64,000 nt of DNA, from the NCBI RefSeq assembly GCF_020171625.1, contig NZ_JAIUZY010000014.1:58612-122611 (forward strand), written 5' to 3'. Each line of letters begins with the position of its first letter. Within the stretch, counting starts at the first letter, position 1. This DNA is from Salipiger bermudensis (lineage in GTDB: Bacteria; Pseudomonadota; Alphaproteobacteria; Rhodobacterales; Rhodobacteraceae). A model generated the notes under the pieces. The model was not told where the DNA came from and did not search any database. It worked only from the letters and a program-made list of their open reading frames with translations. Positions 26,116 to 35,410 of the stretch are shown in pieces. A program made the position numbers and the translations under genes.

Positions 26116-26541
26116 ATGATCAACAAATCCGCATCGGCGAACTGGAAAGGCGGCCTCAAGGACGGCACCGGCACGATCTCGACCGAGTCCGGCGTGCTCG
26201 ACGAGGTGAATTACGGCTTCAAGAAGCGCTTCGAGGGCGAGCCGGGCTCGAACCCCGAGGAGCTCGTGGCCGCCGCCCACGCCAGCTGCTTCTCGATGGC
26301 GCTGAGCATGATCCTTGGCGAGGCCGGCTTCACCGCCGACGACATCTCCACCAAGGCCGTGGTGTCGATGGAAAAGCAGGATGACGGCTTTGCCATCACC
26401 AAGAGCCACCTCACCGTGACCGCGAAGGTCCCGGAGGCCTCGGCGGAGGATTTTGCCAAGGCCGCCGAGACCGCCAAGGCGAACTGCCCGATCTCGAAAC
26501 TTCTCGATACCGAGATCACCATGGACGCCACGCTGGCGTGA
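26116..26541 (+). CDS. osmC: OsmC-family peroxiredoxin
   Basis: A 141-residue OsmC/Ohr-fold thiol peroxidase. The two catalytic cysteines are in AAHASCFSMALS and KANCPISKLL, with the motif spacing of the OsmC subfamily rather than Ohr. It reduces organic hydroperoxides in the cytoplasm. ATG 26116 has GGAAAGGA upstream. It is convergent with the next gene, and a large palindromic repeat fills the gap. Confidence 0.9.
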   Translation: MINKSASANWKGGLKDGTGTISTESGVLDEVNYGFKKRFEGEPGSNPEELVAAAHASCFSMALSMILGEAGFTADDISTKAVVSMEKQDDGFAITKSHLTVTAKVPEASAEDFAKAAETAKANCPISKLLDTEITMDATLA

Positions 26542-26552
26542 CCCATCGGGCC

Positions 26553-26685
26553 GGAGGGGGCTCTGCCCCCTTCGCGCGCCGGGGCGCGCTTACCCCCGGG
26601 ATATTTGTGGCCAGAAGAAACCAGGGGCGCTGCGCTCCTGGCATCTTCTGGCCTTAAATATCCCCGCCGGAGGCATCCGACGGCG
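26553..26685. repeat. Dispersed intergenic repeat, copy B (complete palindrome)
   Basis: The element begins with GGGGGC-TCT-GCCCCC (26556-26570). It is followed by a 65-nt hairpin: GGATATTT (26599-26606), GGCCAGAAGA (26609-26618) and CCAGG (26621-26625) pair with CCTGG (26637-26641), TCTTCTGGCC (26644-26653) and AAATATCC (26656-26663). The right flank CCGCCGGAGGC is the complement of the flank in copy A. It separates convergent osmC and the beta-hydroxyacid dehydrogenase gene and could act as a bidirectional terminator. Confidence 0.8.
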
Positions 26686-26688
26686 CCG

Positions 26689-27561
26689 TCAGCCGAACGC
26701 CTTGAGGCGCTTGATGAGCGAGGAGGTGTCCCAGCGCCCGCCGCCCATCTGCTGCACATCCTTGTAGAACTGGTCGACCAGCGCCGTCACCGGCAGGCTC
26801 GCGCCGATCTCTTCGCCGGTGGCCAGACAGATGGCCAGATCCTTGCGCATCCAGTCGACCGCGAAGCCGTGCTCGAAGGCGTCGTCGAGCATGGTCTCGT
26901 AGCGGTTCACCATCTGCCACGACCCAGCGGCGCCGCCGCCGATCACGTCGACCACGGCGCGGCCGTCGATGCCGGCTTTCTCGGCAAAGGCCAGCCCCTC
27001 GGACAGGCCCTGCACGAGGCCCGCGATACAGATCTGGTTGACCATCTTGCATTTCTGTCCGGCGCCGCTGTCGCCGATGCGCTTGCAGAGCTTTGCATAG
27101 GCATCGATCACCGGAGCCGCGCGGTCGTAATCGGCCTCGTCGCCGCCGCACATCACCACCAGCTGGCCGTTCTCGGCCCCGGCCTGACCGCCCGAGACCG
27201 GCGCATCGACGAAGCCCGCGCCCTGCTCCTTGGCGATGGCGTAGAGCTCGAGCGTGACCATCGAGCTGACCGTGGTGTGATCGACGAAGAGCGCGCCCTC
27301 GTCCATACCGGCAAAGGCCCCGTCTTCCTTGAGGCAAACCGCGCGCAAATCGTCATCATTGCCGACGCAGGCCATGACGAACTCGGCCCCTGCCGCGGCC
27401 TCGCGCGGGGTCGCGGCCATGGCGCCGCCGTGTTCGGCGACCCACTTCTCGGCCTTGGCCGTGCTGCGATTGTAGACCGTGACCTCGTGCCCCGCCGCCG
27501 CCATGTGGCCGGCCATCGGGTATCCCATCACGCCAAGACCCAGGAACGCGCATTTCGCCAT
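26689..27561 (-). CDS. NAD(P)-dependent beta-hydroxyacid dehydrogenase
   Basis: A 290-residue member of the 3-hydroxyisobutyrate dehydrogenase family. FLGLGVMGYPMAGHMA is the nucleotide-binding motif, DAPVSGGQAGAENGQL the substrate block, and GAGQKCKMVNQ holds the catalytic lysine. GGGAGG precedes the ATG at 27561. The dedicated mmsB at 12332-13204 suggests that this paralogue has another substrate, such as tartronate semialdehyde, succinic semialdehyde or another short hydroxyacid. Nothing in its neighbours decides which. Confidence 0.85.
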   Translation of the reverse strand: MAKCAFLGLGVMGYPMAGHMAAAGHEVTVYNRSTAKAEKWVAEHGGAMAATPREAAAGAEFVMACVGNDDDLRAVCLKEDGAFAGMDEGALFVDHTTVSSMVTLELYAIAKEQGAGFVDAPVSGGQAGAENGQLVVMCGGDEADYDRAAPVIDAYAKLCKRIGDSGAGQKCKMVNQICIAGLVQGLSEGLAFAEKAGIDGRAVVDVIGGGAAGSWQMVNRYETMLDDAFEHGFAVDWMRKDLAICLATGEEIGASLPVTALVDQFYKDVQQMGGGRWDTSSLIKRLKAFG

Positions 27562-27675
27562 GGGTAAACCTCCCGTTATCATTGTGCTTTGCCCTTTGTT
27601 GCCGCTGCCCCGCCCCTTGGCAAGGGGGCGGCGGCGCGCTAAGCCCCGCAAAACCGGACAGCGGGGGTTATCCCA

Positions 27676-30144
27676 ATGGCAACACTCTTTCGATGGCTCC
27701 TGAGATTTGCCTCGATGGCGATCCTGCTGTCGGTCATCGTGGTGATGCTGGTCTACTACCTCGCCTCGCGCTCCCTGCCCGACTACGACAAGGACCTCGT
27801 CGTCGCGGGCGCGGCGGACGAGATCGAGATCGTGCGCGACAATGCGGCGGTGCCGCATATCTTCGCGCAGAGCGACGAGGACGCCTATTTCGGCCTCGGC
27901 TACGCCCATGCCCAGGACCGCCTCTGGCAGATGGTGCTGATGCGGCGCACCGCGCAGGGGCGTCTGTCGGAGGTGTTCGGACGGCGCACGCTCGACACCG
28001 ATATCCTGATGCGCCGGCTCGACCTCTATACCGCCGCGACTCGCTCGGTGACGGCGCAGGACGACACCACGACCGCGGCGCTGCGCGCCTATGCCGCCGG
28101 GGTCAACGCCCGCATCGCCGAGATCAATGACGAGAGCCTCGGGCGCGGGGCGCCGGAGTTCTTCCTGTTCAACGCCCCCGTGGCGCCGTGGCAGCCGGCG
28201 GACTCGCTCGCCGTCATAAAGCTGATGGCGCTGCAGCTCTCGGGCCAGTTCCGCGAGGAAATCCTGCGCGCCCGCGCCTCGCTGCTGCTGCCCGACCCAA
28301 ACCGGCTGGCCGACATCCTGCCCGACATGCCCGGAGAGGGCACCGCCGCCCTGCCCGAATATGCCAGCCTGTTCCCGGACCGGGAGATGCCGCGCTTCGC
28401 TCGCGCGAGCGAGGGGCCGCGCGCCCCGCTCTCGCCGGTGCCCGAGCGCGGGCTGGCGGGCGCGTCGAACGCCTTTGCCGCCGCCCCGGACCGCTCGGCA
28501 GGGGGCGGCACGCTCTTGGCCAACGACCCGCATCTCGGCCTCACCGCGCCCTCGACCTGGTATCTGGCACGGCTTCAGCTGTCCTCGGGCGGGGTCATCG
28601 GCGGCACCATCCCCGGCATCCCCGCGGTGATGCTCGGCCGGTCGCAGGATCTCGCCTGGGGGCTGACCTCGGCGTATCTCGACGATCAGGATCTGCATAT
28701 CGAGGAGCTCAACCCCGACAATGCCGAGCAGTACCGCACCCCCGAGGGCTGGGCGCGGTTCCGCACCCGGCGCTCGATCATCGAGATCAAGGACGACAAA
28801 CCGGTCACCGTCACCCTGCGCTGGACCGAGAACGGCCCGGTGATGCCGCGCACGCGCTTCGACCTCGAGACCATCACCCCGCAGGGCCACGTGGTGAGCC
28901 TGAGCTGGACGGCGCTTTCGGAGGAGGACAGCTCGATGAGCGCCGCCATCGGGCTGATGCGCGCGGGCAGCGTCGAGGAGGCGCTGGAGGGCAGCGCAGG
29001 CTTCGTGGCGCCGGCGCAGATGCTGACGCTGATCGACCGCGACAGCATCGCGATGAAGCTGATCGGCGCGATGCCGGCGCGCGACCCGGCACATCAGAGC
29101 CAGGGCCGAATGCCCTCGCCCGGCTGGATCGAAGCCAACCGCTGGCAGGGCATGCTGCCCGACAGCGCCAACCCGGTCTGGACCGACCCCGAGGGCGGCA
29201 TCGTAGGCAACACCAACAACAAGATCATCGACCGCCCCTTTCCGATGCATGTAAGCTTCAACTGGGGCGACAGCCAGCGCGTGATGCGCTGGACGCAGCT
29301 GATGCAGGGGCGCGAGGTGCACACCCGCGACAGCTTCATCGAGGCGCAGCTCGACACCGTCTCTCCGGCGGCGCGCACGCTGCTGCCGCTGATCGGGCGC
29401 GACCTCTGGTTCACCGGCGAGGCCGCCCCCGACGGCACGCCCCAGCGGCGCCGACAGCAGGCGCTCGACCTGCTCGCCAACTGGAACGGCGAGCTGAACG
29501 AGCACCTGCCCGAGCCGCTGATCTATGCCGCGTGGGTGCGGGCGCTGCAGGAGCGGCTGATCCGCGACGAGCTTGGCCCGCTGGCGGAGGAGTTCACCCA
29601 CGTCGAGCCGCTGTTCATCGAGCGGGTGTTCCGCGATGTCGATGGCGCCGCGGTCTGGTGCGACGTGATCCGCTCCGTGGTGGTCGAGACCTGCAGCGAC
29701 GTCGCGCGGCAATCGCTCGACGACGCGCTGGTGTGGATCGGCGAGACCTATGGAGGCTCGCTCGAGAGCCTGCGCTGGGGCGACGCGCATCAGGCGCTGC
29801 ACGCGCATTCGGTGCTGGGCGAGATCCCGGTGCTGCGCCATTTCGTCAACATCCGCCAGAACACCAGCGGCGGCGATTTCACGCTGGAGCGAGGCCGCAC
29901 CTCCGGGCGCGACCCGGAGCCGTTCCTCAACATCCACGCCGCGACCTATCGCGGGGTCTATGATTTCGCCGATCCGGATTCCTCGGTCTACATCTCGTCG
30001 ACCGGACAGTCGGGGCATTTCCTGTCGCGCCATTACGACGATCTCGGCACGCTCTGGCGGCGCGGCGAGTACATCCCGATGTCGCTCGATGCAGAGCTCG
30101 CCCGCGCCGCCTCGATCGGGGTCACGCGGCTGCTCCCGGAATGA
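27676..30144 (+). CDS. Penicillin-acylase-family N-terminal nucleophile hydrolase
   Basis: An 822-residue precursor with an N-terminal hydrophobic helix (about 11-31), probably an uncleaved signal anchor. The alpha-subunit region has DNAAVPHIFAQSDEDAYFGL and YAHAQDRLWQM. The expected self-cleavage point is at S264 in GLAGASNAF, which would become the beta-subunit nucleophile; LLANDPHLGL and the conserved GNTNNKIIDR-type segment (VGNTNNKI) follow. Family members hydrolyse amides such as beta-lactam side chains or N-acyl-homoserine lactones in the periplasm. The substrate here is unknown. The stop overlaps the next gene by 4 nt. Confidence 0.88.
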   Translation: MATLFRWLLRFASMAILLSVIVVMLVYYLASRSLPDYDKDLVVAGAADEIEIVRDNAAVPHIFAQSDEDAYFGLGYAHAQDRLWQMVLMRRTAQGRLSEVFGRRTLDTDILMRRLDLYTAATRSVTAQDDTTTAALRAYAAGVNARIAEINDESLGRGAPEFFLFNAPVAPWQPADSLAVIKLMALQLSGQFREEILRARASLLLPDPNRLADILPDMPGEGTAALPEYASLFPDREMPRFARASEGPRAPLSPVPERGLAGASNAFAAAPDRSAGGGTLLANDPHLGLTAPSTWYLARLQLSSGGVIGGTIPGIPAVMLGRSQDLAWGLTSAYLDDQDLHIEELNPDNAEQYRTPEGWARFRTRRSIIEIKDDKPVTVTLRWTENGPVMPRTRFDLETITPQGHVVSLSWTALSEEDSSMSAAIGLMRAGSVEEALEGSAGFVAPAQMLTLIDRDSIAMKLIGAMPARDPAHQSQGRMPSPGWIEANRWQGMLPDSANPVWTDPEGGIVGNTNNKIIDRPFPMHVSFNWGDSQRVMRWTQLMQGREVHTRDSFIEAQLDTVSPAARTLLPLIGRDLWFTGEAAPDGTPQRRRQQALDLLANWNGELNEHLPEPLIYAAWVRALQERLIRDELGPLAEEFTHVEPLFIERVFRDVDGAAVWCDVIRSVVVETCSDVARQSLDDALVWIGETYGGSLESLRWGDAHQALHAHSVLGEIPVLRHFVNIRQNTSGGDFTLERGRTSGRDPEPFLNIHAATYRGVYDFADPDSSVYISSTGQSGHFLSRHYDDLGTLWRRGEYIPMSLDAELARAASIGVTRLLPE

Positions 30145-31091
30145 GCGGCAAGCGGCCGGGCGAGACCCACCTCACGCCCGCCGAGGCGCGCGCGATTGCG
30201 CGGGCGACGCTGGCCGAGCAGCGGCCCGGCACGGCGTTCGGGCTTGGCTGCCTGAAGAACACCGACAAGGCGCAGCGCGCGCAGGTGTTCTGCGCCGCCT
30301 CCCCCGACACAAGGCTGGTGGTGAAGGTCTACGCGCCCGCCTCCGCCGAGAAGGCCCGCGCCCAGGTGGCCCGGCAGCGCTCGGTTGTTGCCGCTTGGCC
30401 AGAAGGCGCGCCCGAGGTGCTGTTCTTCGACGAGGCGCGGCTGGTTCTGGGCATGGCCTATGCGGACGGGCCGAGCCTCGCGGCGGTGGTGGCGAACCGA
30501 GCGCCCGAGGATGCCGCCCGGCACCTCGAGGCCGCCGGGCACTGGCTCGTGGCATTTCACGGTCTGACGCGCGAGGCGCATCCGTTCCGGCCCAAGGGGC
30601 ATATCGCCTGGCTGCACCGGCTGCTGGAGCAGCACGACAGCGGAGAGCGTGCGATCCCCGAGGTCGCCGCCTTCCGGTACGAGGTCACGCGGCTCGAGGC
30701 GATGGCGCGCGACGTGCGCGGCACGCCCTCGCAGCGCGCGGTGACCCATCGCGATCTGCACCTCGCCAACCTCATCACCACCCGCGAGGGGCTGGTGGGG
30801 CTCGATTTCGAGAATGACAAACCCGACGCGCCGCTGCGGGATCTGGTCGCGCTGCTGATCGACGCGGTGGCGCTTTCGGACGATTCCGAGGCGCTCGACC
30901 GCCACGCCGCGGCGCTTTCGCAGGGCTACGGCCCGGCGGGCAGCGCGCCCGAGACGGTGGTCTTTCAGCAGCGCCTGTTCGCGCTCGGGGTCTGGGCCAA
31001 CACGCCGCTCGAGCCCTCTCGGCGGCAGGCGGCGCGCTATCTCGGGGCGCGGCAGGTCATCGCGTCCGAGCACGCGCTCTTCGCCGGCTGA
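30141..31091 (+). CDS. Aminoglycoside-phosphotransferase-like kinase
   Basis: A 316-residue kinase-fold protein. The catalytic loop THRDLHLANLI and the metal-binding VGLDFENDKPDAP (DFG equivalent) are clear, and VVKVYAP near residue 62 supplies the ATP-contacting lysine. The ATG overlaps the acylase stop (ATGA), so the two are translationally coupled. The family includes choline, homoserine and antibiotic kinases. Coupling to an amidase suggests a kinase for a small amine or alcohol released by it, but this is inference only. The length and lack of known resistance signatures argue against a dedicated antibiotic-resistance enzyme. Confidence 0.75.
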   Translation: MSGKRPGETHLTPAEARAIARATLAEQRPGTAFGLGCLKNTDKAQRAQVFCAASPDTRLVVKVYAPASAEKARAQVARQRSVVAAWPEGAPEVLFFDEARLVLGMAYADGPSLAAVVANRAPEDAARHLEAAGHWLVAFHGLTREAHPFRPKGHIAWLHRLLEQHDSGERAIPEVAAFRYEVTRLEAMARDVRGTPSQRAVTHRDLHLANLITTREGLVGLDFENDKPDAPLRDLVALLIDAVALSDDSEALDRHAAALSQGYGPAGSAPETVVFQQRLFALGVWANTPLEPSRRQAARYLGARQVIASEHALFAG

Positions 31092-31100
31092 GCGCGCCGT

Positions 31101-32093
31101 TCAGGCCTGATCGCGTCCGACGATGTCGTGCAGGGCCTCGCGCTTGAACAGCCAGAGCGCGCCCGCCGCGACCAGCCCGAGGCCGAGCGTCATCAGGCTC
31201 GCGAGGATCACCGTCTCGACCCGCTCCACCGCCAGCACGTCGATATCCGCGATCAGCGACAGGATCTCGAGAATGGTGAAGGTCAGCAGCGCGGTGCCCA
31301 CGAAGGAGCTGCGCGGGAGGAACCGGAAGGAGATCGGAAAGCAGACGAGCGCCAGCGCAATGGTCAGCCATTGCGGCGGCGCAAGCAGCGTCAGCGCCAC
31401 CGAGGCGGCCGCCCCGAGCAGCGTGGCCAGGGTCCGGATCAGGCTGCGCGAGAACAGCGTGCCATAGGGCGGCATCGACAGGATCACGAAGGTCAGCGGC
31501 AGCCAGAAGCCATGCGTGCCGAAGGCCCGCTGGCCAAGCCAGACCGCGCTCACCAGACCGACGCCGAAGATCACGCCGAAGGTGAAGCTGTAGACCCGGC
31601 TCACCCGTCCCGAGGGCTGGGGCACGCCGACCCTGCGCGCCAGCGAGGTGACGGAAATGCTCCACACCATCCCGGCGAGGTAGATCGCGAAAAGCTGCGG
31701 CAGGTTGTCGGCGGGGATGAGCGGCGAGGTGAACAGCGTCCAGGTCAGCAGCGCCCGCATCGCCGGGCGCGCCAGCCGGCGATGCGCCGCGATGGCGGTC
31801 ATCGCCGCAAGGCAGCCCGCCACCATCAGCGCCATGACCGGATCGGCGATCGCCACCATGCCGCCAAGACCGGTGACCATCGTGGCCAGAAGCGCCACCG
31901 GCGCCCCGCCCTCGCGGGCGGCGAGATGCGCCGGCATCGCTGCGGCGAAGGCCGCCATCCCGACGGGTCCGAAGACCAGCACTGCCACCAGCGGCGGCAC
32001 GCCCACCGCCAGCATCATGATGCCGACATCGGGCCAGCCCATCTTGCGCGGCCCGTCGATCAACCACGATGTCACTCGGCTGGGCTGCGCCAT
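31101..32093 (-). CDS. FUSC-like integral membrane protein
   Basis: A 330-residue protein with about nine or ten hydrophobic segments in two similar halves, as in the fusaric-acid-resistance (FUSC/DUF2955) group of aromatic-acid exporters. Features include [19 protein letters not shown] hydrophobic repeats and the [18 protein letters not shown] segment. The start at 32093 follows GAGAGAG. It is convergent with the kinase gene, with only 9 bp between stops. No membrane-fusion partner is adjacent, so export function is uncertain. Confidence 0.6.
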   Translation of the reverse strand: MAQPSRVTSWLIDGPRKMGWPDVGIMMLAVGVPPLVAVLVFGPVGMAAFAAAMPAHLAAREGGAPVALLATMVTGLGGMVAIADPVMALMVAGCLAAMTAIAAHRRLARPAMRALLTWTLFTSPLIPADNLPQLFAIYLAGMVWSISVTSLARRVGVPQPSGRVSRVYSFTFGVIFGVGLVSAVWLGQRAFGTHGFWLPLTFVILSMPPYGTLFSRSLIRTLATLLGAAASVALTLLAPPQWLTIALALVCFPISFRFLPRSSFVGTALLTFTILEILSLIADIDVLAVERVETVILASLMTLGLGLVAAGALWLFKREALHDIVGRDQA

Positions 32094-32166
32094 GCGGGGA
32101 TCTCTCTCTGCGACTGTCAGGAGGCAGGCTAGCACGCCGTTCCCGGCGCGCCATCCCCGCGTGCGA

Positions 32167-33441
32167 TCAGAGCGTCTCGAACTGGGCGCGGTCCTTGGCG
32201 GACCAGCGCACCTGCAGCACGAAACCGTCCTCGTCCTGCGCCTCGTCCTGCACCAGCCCCTTCTTAAACAGCCACGACCGGCGCTTGCCGTCGTCGAAGT
32301 CGAGACGCAGCTCTTCCTCGAGGCTCTCGCCCTGCAGCCGATCGGTGACGGCCTCGAGCATGGTGTCGAGCCCCTCGCCGGTCAGCGCCGAGACCGCGAA
32401 GATATGCTCTTCGCGCGCCGCGCGCTGCAGCACCGCGTCGTGCTCGTCGGACGCAAGACGATCGGTCTTGTTCCACAGCTCGATCAGCGGCACCTCCTCG
32501 TCGACCCCGAGGCTGTCGAGGATCGCGGCCACGTCCGCGGCCTGCTCCTCGGTGTTGGGGTGCGAGATGTCGCGCACGTGCACGATGATGTCGGCGGCCA
32601 GCACCTCTTCGAGCGTGGCGCGGAAGGCCGCGACCAGCTCGGTGGGCAGATCCGAGATGAACCCCACCGTGTCCGACAGGATCACGTCGAGCCCCGTGGG
32701 CAGCTTCACCGCCCGCATGGTCGGGTCGAGCGTGGCGAAGAGCATGTCCTTGGCCATCACCTCGGCGCCGGTCAGCCGGTTGAAGAGGGTCGACTTGCCG
32801 GCGTTGGTGTAGCCCACCAGCGCGACGATCGGGAACGGCACCTTGGCGCGCGCCTTGCGGTGCAGGTCGCGGGTCTTGACCACGCGCTCGAGCTGACGGC
32901 GCAGCCGCACGAGCTGCTCGTCGATGGCACGCCGGTCGGCCTCGATCTGGGTTTCGCCGGGGCCGCCGACGAAGCCGAGCCCGCCGCGCTGCCGTTCGAG
33001 GTGGGTCCAGGCGCGCACCAGTCGCGTGCGCTGGTAGCTCAGCGCCGCCATCTCGACCTGCAGCACGCCCTCGCGGGTGGCGGCGCGGTCTGAAAAGATC
33101 TCGAGAATCAGGCCGGTGCGGTCGAGCAGCTTGACCTTCCATTGCTTCTCGAGGTTGCGTTGCTGCACCGGCGACACCGGGCCGTCGACTAGCACCAGCT
33201 CGACTTCGGCTTCCTCGATCTGCTGGCGCAGTTCCTCGATCTTGCCTGTGCCGAAGAGATGTCCGGGATGGGGATCGCGCAGCGGCACAACGGCGCTGCC
33301 CACGATCTCGAGGTCGGGAAGCGCCGCGGCCAGGGCCACCGCTTCCTCGAGGGCCATATCCGCGTCGCGCCGATCCCGGTCCGACCGGATGTCAGGATGC
33401 AGGACCCACGCGCGGGTCACGTGCGTTGCGTGTTCTTTCAA
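32167..33441 (-). CDS. hflX: GTPase HflX
   Basis: A 424-residue ribosome-associated GTPase that splits stalled ribosomes. The N-terminal HflX domain (about 20-190) ends in the glycine-rich [18 protein letters not shown]. The G domain has G1 [10 protein letters not shown]3 [10 protein letters not shown] and G4 NKTD. The start codon overlaps the hfq stop by 4 nt, so the two are coupled as in many proteobacteria. Confidence 0.95.
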   Translation of the reverse strand: MKEHATHVTRAWVLHPDIRSDRDRRDADMALEEAVALAAALPDLEIVGSAVVPLRDPHPGHLFGTGKIEELRQQIEEAEVELVLVDGPVSPVQQRNLEKQWKVKLLDRTGLILEIFSDRAATREGVLQVEMAALSYQRTRLVRAWTHLERQRGGLGFVGGPGETQIEADRRAIDEQLVRLRRQLERVVKTRDLHRKARAKVPFPIVALVGYTNAGKSTLFNRLTGAEVMAKDMLFATLDPTMRAVKLPTGLDVILSDTVGFISDLPTELVAAFRATLEEVLAADIIVHVRDISHPNTEEQAADVAAILDSLGVDEEVPLIELWNKTDRLASDEHDAVLQRAAREEHIFAVSALTGEGLDTMLEAVTDRLQGESLEEELRLDFDDGKRRSWLFKKGLVQDEAQDEDGFVLQVRWSAKDRAQFETL

Positions 33442-33677
33442 TCGTTGCCGTCGCCGTCATAGAGGTTGATGGGCTGAGACGGCATGATGGTCGAGATCGC
33501 ATGTTTGTAGACAAGCTGGGACTGTCCATCACGACGCAGCAGCACACAGAAATTGTCAAACCAGGTGATCACACCCTGAAGTTTGACGCCGTTGATCAGA
33601 AAGACTGTCACCGGAACTTTGGTTTTGCGGACGTGATTAAGGAATGCGTCCTGCAGGTTCTGTCTGTCCGAAGCCAT
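33438..33677 (-). CDS. hfq: RNA chaperone Hfq
   Basis: A 79-residue Sm-like protein with both Sm motifs: Sm1 around [20 protein letters not shown] and Sm2 [14 protein letters not shown]8-like and F42-like residues for A- and U-rich RNA binding are present (QDAF and WFDNF). It assembles as a ring hexamer and mediates small-RNA regulation. It is downstream of trkAH and overlaps hflX. The 214-bp gap before it probably contains its promoter. Confidence 0.97.
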   Translation of the reverse strand: MASDRQNLQDAFLNHVRKTKVPVTVFLINGVKLQGVITWFDNFCVLLRRDGQSQLVYKHAISTIMPSQPINLYDGDGND

Positions 33678-33891
33678 TGAAATTGCCTTTATTCTTGCCC
33701 TTTGCCGCGCTGCGGCCTTCCCTCGTTTTGCCGAGTATGTAACGCGTGAAGCGGAACTTCCAGTGCAAAAATAGGCCCGTAGCGCCGATCACCGGCGCCC
33801 GCAAGCGATCTGCCTCACACGGATGCAGGCATGGGGTCAGGGAGGCACGCTATCATTAACGCGGCGTCAACCAAGCCATCGCCCGCGCGTC

Positions 33892-35406
33892 TCAGTCGCG
33901 CCACAGCCCCGGCGTGAGGAGCACGATGATCGCCAGCAGCTCGAGCCGGCCAAGCACCATCGACGCCGCGAAGGTCAGCTTGGCGCCGCCGCTCAGCCCG
34001 GCCAGATCGACCGGCATCTCGGCCGCCGCGCGCAGCAGCGGGCCGCAATTGGTCAGCCCCGCGATGGTCATCGCCATGGCATTCTCGAAATCCAGCCCGA
34101 ACAGGCTGAACACCAGCGAGAATGCCGCGATCGACATGGCGAACATCATGAAGAACACCCACGCGATGAACGCCCCCTGCCGTCGCATCCGCCGCGCGGT
34201 GATGCCAGAATGGCCAACCGAGTGCGGATGCACCAGCCGTTCGAGCTCGCGCTTGCCGGCGAGGAAGAGCGCGTAGATACGCAGCAGCTTCACCCCGCCC
34301 GCCGTCGTGGCGACGCCACCGCCGATGATCGCGAGCCCCATCAGCATCAGCCCCGGCGTCTCGAGGCCGGACCAGCTGCGCGCCTCGGCCCAGTCGGCGC
34401 TGACGAAGCCGGTGGTCGACAGGAAGGACAGCGCGGTGAAGATGCCCCCCCAGAGCGCCCGCAGCCCCAGCAGCAGGTTCGTTTCCTCGCCGACGTCGAA
34501 GGCGGCGATCCAGTGGCGCAGGAACAGCAGCGCCGGCACCACGATGACCAGCGCGAGGCCCATGCGGAACTCGGGGTCCTCGGGCAGCCCGGGCCGGTAG
34601 GACGTGCCGGTGTCACCGGAAAAGGTCAGGCGCGACAACGCGAAGAACAGGAAGCAGAACACGATCATCTCGCCAGCGATGCCCGAGGGGGCCTTGAGCG
34701 GCGCCGAAAGCGGCGAGATGCCCGAGGTCGCCATGGTCGACATCGCGTGGCTGACCGCGAGCAGCGGCGGGTCGCCCGCGATCATCAGCATGAGCCAGAG
34801 CGCCAGCGTCAGCCCGCCATAGATCGGCACCAGCATCCGCGCGGTGACCGACAGCCGCTCGGCCGGGTCCGACAGGTCGCGCAGGATGGCGCCGGTATCG
34901 ACGCTCTGCCCCGGCTCACCGCGGGCGGTGATCTCGAACCCGCCGAGCGTCAGCGGCGCGAGGATCGCCGCCGCCGCCACCCACATCAGCAGCCCGCCGA
35001 GCCAGCCGACCTGCGCGCGCCACAGGTGCTCGGCCGAGGACAGGCGCGGCGCGTCGAAGAGCGTCGCGCCGGTGGTGGTGAAGCTCGAGACCATCTCGAA
35101 GAAGGCGTTGAGGAAACTGGTGGTGCGCACCGCCTCGTGGAACGGCACCGCCATCACCGCCGGCAGGACGATGAAGGCGGTCATCAGCGCCAGAAGCTGG
35201 CGCGAGGCACTCCGGTTGTGCCGCCGCGTCGCCTGCGCGATGGCGATCAGGACGGTGAGCACCATTCCCACGATGCCGGCATAGAAGAAACTGCGCGCGT
35301 CGTGATACTCGCCCTCCGACAGCGACACCGCCGCCGGCAGGATCATCGAGGCGCAGACGATCCCGGTCAGCAGGAGCAGCAGCGGCGTTCGGGACAGCGT
35401 GCGCAT
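33892..35406 (-). CDS. trkH: Potassium uptake protein TrkH
   Basis: A 504-residue membrane protein with four pore-loop repeats of the Trk/Ktr type; the filter glycines lie in SSFTTTGATLF, MATSGISPLS, LSFLSTTGFVS and GLTNCGPLL-like segments. It forms the potassium channel of the Trk system. ATG 35406 lies 4 nt beyond the trkA stop, so trkA and trkH form one unit. The order ntrYX-trkAH-hfq is typical of Rhodobacteraceae. Confidence 0.93.
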   Translation of the reverse strand: MRTLSRTPLLLLLTGIVCASMILPAAVSLSEGEYHDARSFFYAGIVGMVLTVLIAIAQATRRHNRSASRQLLALMTAFIVLPAVMAVPFHEAVRTTSFLNAFFEMVSSFTTTGATLFDAPRLSSAEHLWRAQVGWLGGLLMWVAAAAILAPLTLGGFEITARGEPGQSVDTGAILRDLSDPAERLSVTARMLVPIYGGLTLALWLMLMIAGDPPLLAVSHAMSTMATSGISPLSAPLKAPSGIAGEMIVFCFLFFALSRLTFSGDTGTSYRPGLPEDPEFRMGLALVIVVPALLFLRHWIAAFDVGEETNLLLGLRALWGGIFTALSFLSTTGFVSADWAEARSWSGLETPGLMLMGLAIIGGGVATTAGGVKLLRIYALFLAGKRELERLVHPHSVGHSGITARRMRRQGAFIAWVFFMMFAMSIAAFSLVFSLFGLDFENAMAMTIAGLTNCGPLLRAAAEMPVDLAGLSGGAKLTFAASMVLGRLELLAIIVLLTPGLWRD

Positions 35407-35410
35407 CGGC

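Noticed and set aside
33780..33815. Hairpin GCGCC-GATCACC-GGCGC after trkH as an intrinsic terminator
   Set aside because: The T-run on the minus strand begins about 8 nt beyond the stem, too far for a confident call.
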